The notes under the pieces are model-generated. The model was not told the DNA's origin and searched no databases. It was given only the letters and a program-made list of their open reading frames with translations. Position numbers and translations under genes: made by a program. A DNA stretch of 64,000 bases from Imperialibacter sp964351395 (GTDB lineage: Bacteria > Bacteroidota > Bacteroidia > Cytophagales > Cyclobacteriaceae). The stretch is from NCBI GenBank assembly GCA_964351395.1, contig CAYGOF010000001.1, forward strand, positions 558,001 to 622,000, in the 5' to 3' direction. Below are positions 8,063-16,380 of the stretch, in pieces (within the stretch, counting starts at the first letter, position 1; the number at the start of each line of letters is the position of its first letter).

Positions 8063-8392
8063 GGAAAAGAATACATAGGAGAATTTGAGGAGCTGATTCT
8101 CACACTCGTAGCGGCCTTGCAAGAAGATGCTTACGGTGCTTCCATTGCCGAAGAAATAGAATCAAAGCTGAACCGGGAAGTTAATCTGAGTGCAGTACAT
8201 GTAACACTGTACCGATTGGAAGACAAGGGGCTAATTAAATCGGAGCTGGGAGGCGGGACCAGTATACGAGGTGGTCGCAAAAAGAGAATTTTCAGCATCA
8301 CCAGTGCCGGCATGGCCATGCTAAAGACAATCAAGGACAGCAGACTCAAGCTTTGGAACATGGTACCCGAACTCAAAATTACGAGCGGATGA
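8060..8392 (+). CDS. PadR-family transcriptional regulator
   Basis: A 110-residue winged-helix repressor, read from ATG 8060. The frame is open upstream to 7979 but that part is non-coding in appearance and contains the promoter. The PadR domain is complete: LILTLVAALQEDAYGASIAEEIE, then SAVHVTLYRLEDKGLIKSELG (recognition helix), the wing GGRKKRIFSITSAGMAML, and a short C-terminal helix. PadR proteins of this short type in Cytophagales pair with FtsX-type permeases, as here: the stop codon overlaps the permease start (ATGA). It probably represses its own operon through the palindrome at 8041-8062; the inducing signal is unknown. Confidence 0.9.
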   Translation: MGKEYIGEFEELILTLVAALQEDAYGASIAEEIESKLNREVNLSAVHVTLYRLEDKGLIKSELGGGTSIRGGRKKRIFSITSAGMAMLKTIKDSRLKLWNMVPELKITSG

Positions 8393-11028
8393 AGGAGGGA
8401 GACCCTATAATCCCACGATGGATAGGCAGGTTTCTCGAAGTCATTTGCCCGGAACATCTCTACGAAGAAATTGAGGGAGATCTCATCTATCGTTTCAACA
8501 AAGATTTACTCAAACACAACAACAATACCGCTAAAAGGAGACTGGTATGGAATGCACTTCGATTCTTCAGACCTGGCATCCTGATGCGCAACAATTTTTC
8601 AAAAGGACTAAACTATCAAATCATGCTCAAGTATCATGTAATAGTGGCCTGGAGAGTGCTGCTAAAAAACAAGCTGTTCAGTGCGACCAACATGTCCGGC
8701 CTGGCAATAGGCTTTGCCTGCTGCACACTGATCGCACTCTATGTAATAGACGAATTATCATTTGATCTCTATCATACCAAATCCAGCCAGATTTACCGGG
8801 TGCTGCATTTCAACGATTATTCGGGCGACACAACAAAATTTTCCAATGATCCAAACGACTACCAGGTTTGGGGAAATGCACCAGTAGGCCCAGCCCTGCA
8901 ATCAGATTTCCCGGAAGTTCAGCAGGTGGTGCGTTTCTCTGGGAGAAAAAGCTCGTTGATTGAATATAAAGACAAAAGGTATCAGCAGGAAAATATCTTT
9001 TATGCCGATTCAGGGGTGTTCAAAATGTTTGATTGGCCTCTTATGGCCGGTGATCCGGAAAAGGCATTACTGGCGCCAAACACTTTGGTGCTCACAGAAT
9101 CGACAGCAAAAAAATATTTTGGCGATGAGAACCCAATGGGGAAAACCTTGAAGATGGGAGAAGAAGGAAATTTCATGGTCACTGGAATTATGGAAGACGT
9201 ACCGCCAAATTCTCATTTCACTTTTGATCTTTTGGTTTCAATGAAATCGTTCTATAGCAACCGGCAACAAGTATATAGTAACTGGGGCTATGTAGACTTT
9301 TACACCTACTTTCTTGTTGCCCCAGGCTTCGACATCAGCAGCCTCCAGGCCAAAATGCATTCCTTCACCAGAAGGCATGTTCCGGATTGGAGTTACCAAA
9401 TCGTTTTTGAACCCCTGACTGCAGCCTATCTATATTCAGAAGCTCAAAGGCAACCCGGAATTACGGGGAATCTGTCGAACCTGTATATCTTCTCTGCGAT
9501 AGCTGTTTTTATCCTTTTTATTGCATGCATCAACTTTATGAACCTGAGCACTGCACGGTCAATGACCAGAGCAAAAGAAGTGGGTGTGCGTAAAGCAGCG
9601 GGAGCGCATCTGAATATACTTAGAACCCAGTTCCTCACTGAGGGCGTGCTATTGTCTCTTTTAGCTGGAATTATTGCCCTTGCCATTTCGGTCCTTGTGC
9701 TTCCATGGTTTCAAGAACTTACTGGAAAGAATATAAGCTATCAGTCAATTTTCAAACCTGAGTTCCTGCTGATCTTCCTGGGGGGAACGATTTTGTCAGG
9801 CCTTCTTGCGGGCTTATACCCTGCATTCATTCTTTCCAGTTTTCGCCCCTCGCAAGTACTCAAAGGGAATTTTAAAACATCGTTTGGCGGTGGAATTTTG
9901 AGGAAGGGACTGGTCGTTTTCCAGTTCACTTTGTCGGTTGCCTTGATCGCTGGTACAATTGTGGTGATGTCTCAGTTAAAGCATTTGAGGTCAGTTGATA
10001 CTGGCTTTGAGCGAGAGCAAATGTTGGTGATCAATTTTGATTATGACAGCAAGGTGCAGGAACAACTCGAAATGATAAAATACGAATTTAAACAAAACCC
10101 AGCGGTAAAATCCGCTGCGGCTTCCCGAACCGTTCCGGGTGGGCACTTTCCCAAGGCTGGCACCGCCTTGGAAACTCCATCCGGTGAGATGCATGTTGAA
10201 GCCCCGGATTTGTATGAGGTGGACTACGACTTTATCGCCCATTTCGGAATCGAACTGGTGGCGGGCCGTGCATATTCGAAAGATTTCCCTTCCGACACGG
10301 CTAAATCAATGGTGATCAATGAATCAGCTGCCCGTTTATGGGGCTATACCAACCCAGAAGATGCAATTGGAAAAAAGTTTAGTCAATGGGGTCGCGAAGG
10401 AAAGGTAGTGGGTGTTGTGAAAGACTTTAACTACATTTCTTTGCATAACGGAATAGCTCCCTTAACATTGAGATTGGAGCCTCGATGGAGCATGAGCTAT
10501 TTAACGCTTGAGCTGCAACCGCAAAACATGCCGTCGACGATCAGGGAGCTTGAGGAAAAATGGTCGACCCTTGCACCGCACCGACCTTTTCTCTACGATT
10601 TTCTCGATGACTCCTTCAATCGCCAATATCAGTCCGACGAAAGATTTGCTAAAGTATTCGGTCTATTTGCCATTTTGGCAATTTTTATTGCCTGCCTTGG
10701 CCTCTTCGGTTTGGCCGCCTGGACTGCCGAGCGGAGGATCAAAGAGATTGGCGTACGAAGGGTGCTTGGTGCTTCATTCAATCAAATCATCACACTACTC
10801 TCCAAGGATTTTATGAAGCTCGTTCTGGTTTCAGTCGTTATTGCTACACCACTTGCCTGGTATGTAATGACCAATTGGCTGGAAAGCTTCGCCTATCAGG
10901 TCGACATTCAATGGTGGATTTTTGTTGTCGCCGGGGCCATTGCGGTCGTTATCGCATTAGTTACAGTTAGTTTCCAGTCCATAAAGGCAGCCTCTATCAA
11001 TCCTGCCCGGTCATTGAGAACAGAATAA
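8389..11028 (+). CDS. FtsX/MacB-type ABC transporter permease with N-terminal permease prefix domain
   Basis: An 879-residue membrane protein, read from ATG 8389 which overlaps the PadR stop by 4 bases. Residues 1-75 (IPRWIGRFLEVICPEHLYEEIEGDL...) form the soluble prefix domain found on permeases next to PadR genes. Then come two MacB-like halves, each with a large periplasmic domain and an FtsX unit: CINFMNLSTARSMTRAKEVGVRKAAGA near residue 385-410 and CLGLFGLAAWTAERRIKEIGVRRVLGA near 775-800. Such permeases do mechanotransmission or export of antimicrobial compounds or lipids with a separate ATPase, which is not nearby. The prefix domain may link the permease to its regulator; that is inference. 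Confidence 0.9.
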   Translation: MKEGDPIIPRWIGRFLEVICPEHLYEEIEGDLIYRFNKDLLKHNNNTAKRRLVWNALRFFRPGILMRNNFSKGLNYQIMLKYHVIVAWRVLLKNKLFSATNMSGLAIGFACCTLIALYVIDELSFDLYHTKSSQIYRVLHFNDYSGDTTKFSNDPNDYQVWGNAPVGPALQSDFPEVQQVVRFSGRKSSLIEYKDKRYQQENIFYADSGVFKMFDWPLMAGDPEKALLAPNTLVLTESTAKKYFGDENPMGKTLKMGEEGNFMVTGIMEDVPPNSHFTFDLLVSMKSFYSNRQQVYSNWGYVDFYTYFLVAPGFDISSLQAKMHSFTRRHVPDWSYQIVFEPLTAAYLYSEAQRQPGITGNLSNLYIFSAIAVFILFIACINFMNLSTARSMTRAKEVGVRKAAGAHLNILRTQFLTEGVLLSLLAGIIALAISVLVLPWFQELTGKNISYQSIFKPEFLLIFLGGTILSGLLAGLYPAFILSSFRPSQVLKGNFKTSFGGGILRKGLVVFQFTLSVALIAGTIVVMSQLKHLRSVDTGFEREQMLVINFDYDSKVQEQLEMIKYEFKQNPAVKSAAASRTVPGGHFPKAGTALETPSGEMHVEAPDLYEVDYDFIAHFGIELVAGRAYSKDFPSDTAKSMVINESAARLWGYTNPEDAIGKKFSQWGREGKVVGVVKDFNYISLHNGIAPLTLRLEPRWSMSYLTLELQPQNMPSTIRELEEKWSTLAPHRPFLYDFLDDSFNRQYQSDERFAKVFGLFAILAIFIACLGLFGLAAWTAERRIKEIGVRRVLGASFNQIITLLSKDFMKLVLVSVVIATPLAWYVMTNWLESFAYQVDIQWWIFVVAGAIAVVIALVTVSFQSIKAASINPARSLRTE

Positions 11029-11047
11029 AGTTTGAGTACCGCATTCC

Positions 11048-11080
11048 ACAAAGAAGGGGCACAAAAGGTCCCTTCTTTGT
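11048..11080. terminator. Hairpin terminator between convergent genes
   Basis: ACAAAGAAGGG (11048-11058) pairs with CCCTTCTTTGT (11070-11080). It lies 20 bases after the permease stop and 36 before the stop of the minus-strand isomerase-like gene. The T run is short (TTT), so efficiency is uncertain. Confidence 0.65.
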
Positions 11081-11115
11081 TTCACTACATCTTTTGGCCT
11101 CAGCGTTATTTGTTT

Positions 11116-11982
11116 TCAATTTTTTACCTGTAAAGAGGCTAAATACTCCAGGCTCTTAGGCACCTGCTCCAACGCCCGCGACGATTCATCCTCAATAAAA
11201 TAGTGCTTGATGCCTATCTCCATCGCCGCTTTCATGGCTTCGGCAATGCCAACATCGCCTTGCCCCAGCACTACGTTCGTTTCGGGATCCTGACGACCCT
11301 GAAGGTTATCAACTGAGCCCTTCTTTCGGTCTTTTAAGTGCAATGAAGAAAACCGATTGGGGTATTTCCGCAGCAAAGCAGCGGGGTCCTGCCCCGGGTT
11401 GCGCATCCAGAACACATCCATTTGCACGGTAACATACTCAGGGTTGGTATTATCCATAAAATACTCATATAGGGTACCCTGCCCTCCTGCATAATCAACA
11501 AACTCATATCCATGGGCGTGATAGGCGAAAGTAAGGCCATTTTCTTTGAGGGTCTTTCCTGCTGCATTGAACACTTCAACCCCTTTTTTCATCTCGTCCA
11601 AGGTCATCTTTTCCTCTGTATGAGGAATCCAGTAGCAAATCACATATTCTGCACCATAGAACTTTGCATTGTCAATAATAGATTGAATATCTTCCTGCAA
11701 TCCATCGAAGTTGCTACCAACAGCCACAATTTTGAGGTCATATTTTTGAAGCAATTGCTTGAAAGCTTCTTTGTCAACTCCTCGGGGAGTGCCTCCTTCA
11801 AGCTCAGTGACTCCTAGCTCTTTCAAGCGAGCCAGCGTTTTTTCGACGTCTTCCTTCATAAGGTCTCTCATACTACCCATCTGGACGCCAATTTCCTGAG
11901 CTGCGAGCTCCACTTTTGAGGACAGTAGAAATATTGCTATTGAAAGGAGAGTAGCCCTAAAAATCTGTTGGAATATATTCAT
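11116..11982 (-). CDS. Exported sugar phosphate isomerase/epimerase-like TIM-barrel protein
   Basis: A 288-residue protein read from the ATG at 11982-11980, which starts a signal peptide (MNIFQQIFRATLLSIAIFLL...AAQEIGVQ). The mature part is an AP-endonuclease-2/xylose-isomerase-like barrel: IGVQMGSMRDLM, LKELGVTELEGG, YDLKIVAVGSNFDGL, AEYVICYWIP, GLTFAYHAHGYEF (metal-site His/Glu), VTVQMDVFWMRNPGQDP, FSSLHLKDRKKG, and HYFIEDESS at the end. These match barrel strands that carry metal ligands. Substrates in this exported subgroup are mostly unknown, probably sugars. It is divergent from a large cytochrome c lipoprotein, which hints at periplasmic sugar oxidation and isomerisation together. Confidence 0.85.
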   Translation of the reverse strand: MNIFQQIFRATLLSIAIFLLSSKVELAAQEIGVQMGSMRDLMKEDVEKTLARLKELGVTELEGGTPRGVDKEAFKQLLQKYDLKIVAVGSNFDGLQEDIQSIIDNAKFYGAEYVICYWIPHTEEKMTLDEMKKGVEVFNAAGKTLKENGLTFAYHAHGYEFVDYAGGQGTLYEYFMDNTNPEYVTVQMDVFWMRNPGQDPAALLRKYPNRFSSLHLKDRKKGSVDNLQGRQDPETNVVLGQGDVGIAEAMKAAMEIGIKHYFIEDESSRALEQVPKSLEYLASLQVKN

Positions 11983-12209
11983 AAGTAGCTTGTTTAATAA
12001 AACTGGTGCTAATGAAATTAGGCTTAATCCGTTGAATCTACAACTTATCTTTTTCGTGCCCGGTTTGCAGAGGCTCCAAATAGACGCCATCTGTATTGTT
12101 TAATTAAGTGATTATGTAAAAAATTGTCTGCACGATCATAAGATCCGTGGGATACCGGAAAGAGATTAGCTACTTTTCTATTTGTAAATACCTATTTGAA
12201 CGTCCCATT

Positions 12210-15002
12210 ATGAAAGTTAACAAAACAAGACGGCTGCTGATAGCAGGGATCTTTCTTTTTGCTATTTCGTGCTCCAAGCCGAAAAATGATTTTGACAAAA
12301 CACCTACTTTAAGCACACCGCAAGATACAGTCAACCTTCCTTTAGTGTCTTTACCTGCAGATGCAGACCCCACTAGCGACTCATGGAACGGCATTGACCT
12401 GACTCCTAAAGCCCCAGTGACGCCGCTTTCGGTGAATGAAGAAAAGAACAAGTTTCTTTTGCAACCAGGCTACAAACTAGATCCTGTTTTGACAGAACCG
12501 CAAATACAGCAACCAGGAGCGATCACATTCGACGGTAATGGTAGAATGTATGTGCTGGAATTGCGTACCTACATGCTTACTGTAGAATCAGAAGGTACCC
12601 TCGAACCGGTAAGTGCCATTTCCCGCTGGGAGGACAAAGACAATGATGGATTCTACGAAAAGGGCGGCACCTTTGTCGACAGTTTGGTCTTCCCAAGATT
12701 CGTATTGCCTTTCGGGCCCAACAGCGTGTTGACCATGGAATCGAACACCGACAATGTCTATTTGTATACTGACACTGATAACGACGGAAAAGCAGACAAA
12801 AAGGAATTTTTTACCGACAACTTCGGCCGGCCAGGGAATGTAGAACACCAACAAGCGTTTCTTTATTGGGGAATGGACAACTGGTTATATAGTACCGTTA
12901 ACCCCTTCAGGGTACGCTGGACGCCTAGTGGTGTGATTCGGGAAGCCACAGGCTCCAACCACGCACAGTGGGGAATTTCACACGACGATGATGGTAAATT
13001 ATGGTTTCAGGGAGGCTCCAATGGAGTGCCTTCCTATTTTCAGTTTCCTATCCACTATGGGGACTATATAGTGAAGGACGTCAACTATGCAGAAGGGTTT
13101 GAAGTGCCCTGGGGTGCTGCTGTTAAAATAGCCGATATGCAAGGGGGTATGGGGCAAGTCCGCATGCCTGAGGGCACGCTCAATCGTGTGACAGGAGCAG
13201 CTGGAAACGATGTTTACCGTGGAGACAGGCTTCCCAAAGCACTTTATGGACAGTATTTTTATGGGGAACCGGTAGCCCGTATTGTCAGACAAATTAACCC
13301 TACTGTGAATGAAGGCCTTACCACGCTTCACAACGTGTTTCAGGACCAAAAATCGGAATTTATCCGCTCCACAGATCCCTTATTTCGGCCTGTTGATATG
13401 ACAACGGCTCCTGATGGGACGATGTATATCACTGACATGTACCATGGTATTATACAGGAGGGCCAGTGGACACCTGCGGGCTCCTATCTCAGGGCCAAAA
13501 TAGAGCAATATCAACTAGATAAAGTCATCGGCTTGGGTAGGATTTGGAGGCTGAGTCATCAGGATATGGAGCGCGACAAAACCCAGCCCAAAGTGTACGA
13601 CCAGCCTAGCTCTGAGCTGTTGGCTCACCTAAGTCATCCGAACGGCTGGTGGCGAGACATGGCACAGCAGGTACTCGTGCAGCGCCAGGACAAGTCGATA
13701 GCACCGGCACTTGTCAACATCGTAAAAACTAGCGATAATCTATTGGAACGTTTTCATGCGATGTGGGTGCTCGAAGGCATTGGCGCACTCGACGCTTCTC
13801 TTGTTCGGGAAATGATGAGGGACACTGAGCCAAGGATGCGCCTACAAGCCATGTGGGTGGGTGAAACCTTGTACAAGGCTGGCGACTCCTCGCTGGGAAC
13901 CGACTACATCAAAATGATGAGCGACGACAACACCATGGTGAAGATGCGCGCCATGATGACTGGGCGTCTCCTTAAAATACCCGGAACCGAAGCCACGGCC
14001 AAAGCGCTGATGGAAACAGACAAGTCTGCCGGTGTCCAGTTAGTAGCTCAGCAAGTATTGGAACCAATAGTGGTGAATTCATTCTTTGGGCGAAGCAACC
14101 CTAATTATTCAGAAGATGAGCAGGTACTTCTCGCAAAAGGAGCCGATATATACAATAGCCTCTGTGCTACGTGCCACGGCGTATTGGGTCAGGGAGCGCC
14201 AGGTGGCGCAGGAAAATTAATGGCACCCTCATTGGCAGCATCGAAGAGGGTGAAAGGTCATCCTGACTACGTCATCAAAACGCTGCTTCACGGCATGACA
14301 GGAGATATTGAAGGTAATTCCTACACGGGCATCATGATGGCTCCTATGGGCAACAACGATGATGAGTGGATTGCCGCAGCGGCATCCTTTATCAGGGCCA
14401 ATTTTGAAAATGAGTCTTCACTTGTAACTCCAGAGGACGTCGCCCTGGTTCGCGCCAAAACAGCTGATCAAACTAAATCATATAGTTACAAAGAACTGGT
14501 TGCCTCAGTTCCAAAATTGCTGATGCCAACCGATGATTGGAAAATGACTGCAAGCCATGCGGCAAGCGTTCGTAAAGGAAGTACTGCCTCAGCGAAAGGT
14601 GCCTTCAACTTTGAAGGATGGACAACAGGCATTACTCAAGAAGCCGGTATGTGGTATCAGGTGCAGCTACCAAAGCCTGCCACGATAACAGAAATTCACT
14701 TTACCTCATCGTCGATCAGAAGAGGTCGGGGACCCGACGCACCACCACCACTTCAAACTTATCCAAAAGAATTTGACCTGGAAGTCTCAATGGATGGGAA
14801 GCAATGGACGAAAGTGCTGGACAAGGTGGCAGGTGAAAAGTCTTCAACAGCTATTAAGATTGCCCCTGTAGAGACCAAGTATTTACGAATGACGCTGACT
14901 AAATCAGAGTCGATCGTACATGGGGAGGTCAGAGGCAAACCAAACGACTTCGAGGTTCCGTGGACAATGAGCGAAGTGAAACTTTACGGATTCATGGAAT
15001 AG
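12210..15002 (+). CDS. PVC-type heme-binding CxxCH lipoprotein (dehydrogenase-like propeller, HEAT, cytochrome c, F5/8 domains)
   Basis: A 930-residue lipoprotein read from ATG 12210, with lipid-site cysteine 21 (LFAISCSKPK). Domains in order: a PQQ-dehydrogenase-like beta-propeller (about 70-430; FDGNGRMYVLELRTY, NVEHQQAFLYWGMDNWLYST, GAAGNDVYRGDRLP, PDGTMYITDMYHG), HEAT-like helical repeats (about 465-620), a cytochrome c domain with the heme motif CATCH at residues 652-656 and a candidate distal methionine in MMAPMG, then a discoidin-like F5/8 C domain (about 770-930; WYQVQLPKPATITEIHF...KYLRMTLTK). Such proteins are thought to oxidise sugars at the cell surface. The heme would be attached by the Ccm system encoded at 18.3-22.9 kb. 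Confidence 0.9.
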   Translation: MKVNKTRRLLIAGIFLFAISCSKPKNDFDKTPTLSTPQDTVNLPLVSLPADADPTSDSWNGIDLTPKAPVTPLSVNEEKNKFLLQPGYKLDPVLTEPQIQQPGAITFDGNGRMYVLELRTYMLTVESEGTLEPVSAISRWEDKDNDGFYEKGGTFVDSLVFPRFVLPFGPNSVLTMESNTDNVYLYTDTDNDGKADKKEFFTDNFGRPGNVEHQQAFLYWGMDNWLYSTVNPFRVRWTPSGVIREATGSNHAQWGISHDDDGKLWFQGGSNGVPSYFQFPIHYGDYIVKDVNYAEGFEVPWGAAVKIADMQGGMGQVRMPEGTLNRVTGAAGNDVYRGDRLPKALYGQYFYGEPVARIVRQINPTVNEGLTTLHNVFQDQKSEFIRSTDPLFRPVDMTTAPDGTMYITDMYHGIIQEGQWTPAGSYLRAKIEQYQLDKVIGLGRIWRLSHQDMERDKTQPKVYDQPSSELLAHLSHPNGWWRDMAQQVLVQRQDKSIAPALVNIVKTSDNLLERFHAMWVLEGIGALDASLVREMMRDTEPRMRLQAMWVGETLYKAGDSSLGTDYIKMMSDDNTMVKMRAMMTGRLLKIPGTEATAKALMETDKSAGVQLVAQQVLEPIVVNSFFGRSNPNYSEDEQVLLAKGADIYNSLCATCHGVLGQGAPGGAGKLMAPSLAASKRVKGHPDYVIKTLLHGMTGDIEGNSYTGIMMAPMGNNDDEWIAAAASFIRANFENESSLVTPEDVALVRAKTADQTKSYSYKELVASVPKLLMPTDDWKMTASHAASVRKGSTASAKGAFNFEGWTTGITQEAGMWYQVQLPKPATITEIHFTSSSIRRGRGPDAPPPLQTYPKEFDLEVSMDGKQWTKVLDKVAGEKSSTAIKIAPVETKYLRMTLTKSESIVHGEVRGKPNDFEVPWTMSEVKLYGFME

Positions 15003-15136
15003 TTAAATTCCTACGTTAGTCCGTCAACGAACAAAGAATTGGCATTGTACAACTTCATATTTTTGACCAAAAAACTGTACAGGTTGCATTTTCGATCCAT
15101 TAGAATATTATAATGTATCAATAATTAATAGTACTT

Positions 15137-15176
15137 AGGCTGGAATTTACCCCTTCAAAAGGGAAAATTCCAGCCT
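15137..15176 (+). terminator. Hairpin terminator after the cytochrome c lipoprotein gene
   Basis: A long stem AGGCTGGAATTT-CCC (15137-15155) and GGGAAAATTCCAGCCT (15161-15176), followed by CCTTATTTTTATT. It lies 134 bases after the stop at 15002 and ends transcription before the small-protein/caspase cassette. Confidence 0.75.
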
Positions 15177-15283
15177 CCTTATTTTTATTGTACTATTTCA
15201 ATGTAAATTCCGGAATATTTGAATTATACTATTTAAGCAACCAGCCAGGATTTATTGAACCCTTTAACCTAACTTTTAAAACT

Positions 15284-15787
15284 ATGGATGTGTATGCTGG
15301 CTTAAAGAAAGCACTAACCGGATTGTCATTGACAATCGTATTGGGCCTTATCACCTCATTCGCGCCACCGAAAGATACCTTCGTTATCGTGAAGGTAGAC
15401 ACGCAAAATATCAACGCAGGTAATATAGATCAAATGGTGACCCTTGTTGACAACAGAGGCGGTGTAAGTAAACCTGGACGGAATGGTGATTTTATCTCTG
15501 ACGTTGATGCAGACAAGTGGATTGAGTGGGATGGTGCGCCTTTAGTTGCTGAAAGCGGCGATGACGTTTTGGTGACCAAGATTCGGGTAAAAAATGACTC
15601 CGACCCCGAAATTCTCAAAATCAAAGAAGCCAACGGGTCAAAAATGGTCAGAGCCAAGATCAATAAAAAAATTGTAGAAGGTACCCAGGCGTATGAAATT
15701 CACTTTACTGTGATTAAGGCTGATGGTTCGTCTGCTTCTTATATTTTGGATCCAAAGTTGAGGATGAGAGCAAGCACAGGAACATAA
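15284..15787 (+). CDS. Small exported protein, paralog 1 of the caspase cassette
   Basis: A 167-residue protein read from ATG 15284; the frame extends upstream with a TTG but only this start gives a membrane-targeting N-terminus (LKKALTGLSLTIVLGLITSFAPP). The mature part is beta-rich: FVIVKVDTQNINAGNIDQMV, then a PGRNGDF turn, WIEWDGAP, ILKIKEANGSKMVRAKI, YEIHFTVIKADG and a closing SYILDPKLRMR. I do not recognise a domain family. The next gene is a clear paralog sharing the NIN..NxDxMV, PGxNG and Y(I/V)LDPKLRM blocks. The order small protein, small protein, TPR-caspase with tight spacing suggests that both serve the caspase protein. Confidence 0.7.
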   Translation: MDVYAGLKKALTGLSLTIVLGLITSFAPPKDTFVIVKVDTQNINAGNIDQMVTLVDNRGGVSKPGRNGDFISDVDADKWIEWDGAPLVAESGDDVLVTKIRVKNDSDPEILKIKEANGSKMVRAKINKKIVEGTQAYEIHFTVIKADGSSASYILDPKLRMRASTGT

Positions 15788-15867
15788 TTTCGATGATGAA
15801 CTTGATTCCTTTTGAAAGGTAGTAATTGGCTCCGTTCAAATTAAGCCTGTATTTTAAATGCACATTT

Positions 15868-16374
15868 ATGAGAATGTCTACAAAACTTAGTATTGTAGCT
15901 GTCGTCACGGCAGCTACGTTCTCTATCTCGCCTTCATCCTTGCTAGCACAAGCGGATTCGACGCTTGTAACCATTACTGTTAATGTCAACACAAAAGATA
16001 TCAATAATGACAATGTTGACGAAATGGTAATATTGAAGAATGGCATTTTGAAAAGTACACCCGGGGAAAATGGAGGTCATGTCACATTAGTTTATCGGAA
16101 TGGAGAGGTTGTCTGGTTGGGAGAAGCTAATGAGGCCAAATCTGACGATAAAGTAAAGATCTTGGAGATTCGATCAAAAGGTGCCAACCAGCCCAAAGTA
16201 TTAAAACGTGATAAAAAAGCGCGTCTTTTATTTTCGTCCAAAGTTAAAGCAGGTGTGTCCCAAGATTTGGTAGAAGACGACCAAGAATATCAAATAAAAT
16301 TTAAGGTGAAGAGAAAGGGCGCTAGCAATGATATCTATGTTTTAGACCCTAAGCTTAGAATGAAGATCAGATAA
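15868..16374 (+). CDS. Small exported protein, paralog 2 of the caspase cassette
   Basis: A 168-residue protein read from ATG 15868 (MRMSTKLSIVAVVTAATFS...LLAQ, a signal peptide with cleavage after LAQ); a TTG further upstream is less likely. The mature domain repeats the pattern of the preceding gene: VTITVNVNTKDINNDNVDEMV, STPGENGGHV, VVWLGEANEA, VKILEIRSKG, YQIKFKVKRKG and YVLDPKLRMKIR at the end. Tandem duplication followed by divergence is the simplest origin. The stop is 6 bases before the TPR-caspase start codon, so the two are almost certainly co-transcribed. Function unknown; an exported partner, substrate or inhibitor of the caspase is a possibility, not shown. Confidence 0.75.
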   Translation: MRMSTKLSIVAVVTAATFSISPSSLLAQADSTLVTITVNVNTKDINNDNVDEMVILKNGILKSTPGENGGHVTLVYRNGEVVWLGEANEAKSDDKVKILEIRSKGANQPKVLKRDKKARLLFSSKVKAGVSQDLVEDDQEYQIKFKVKRKGASNDIYVLDPKLRMKIR

Positions 16375-16380
16375 AAAAGT

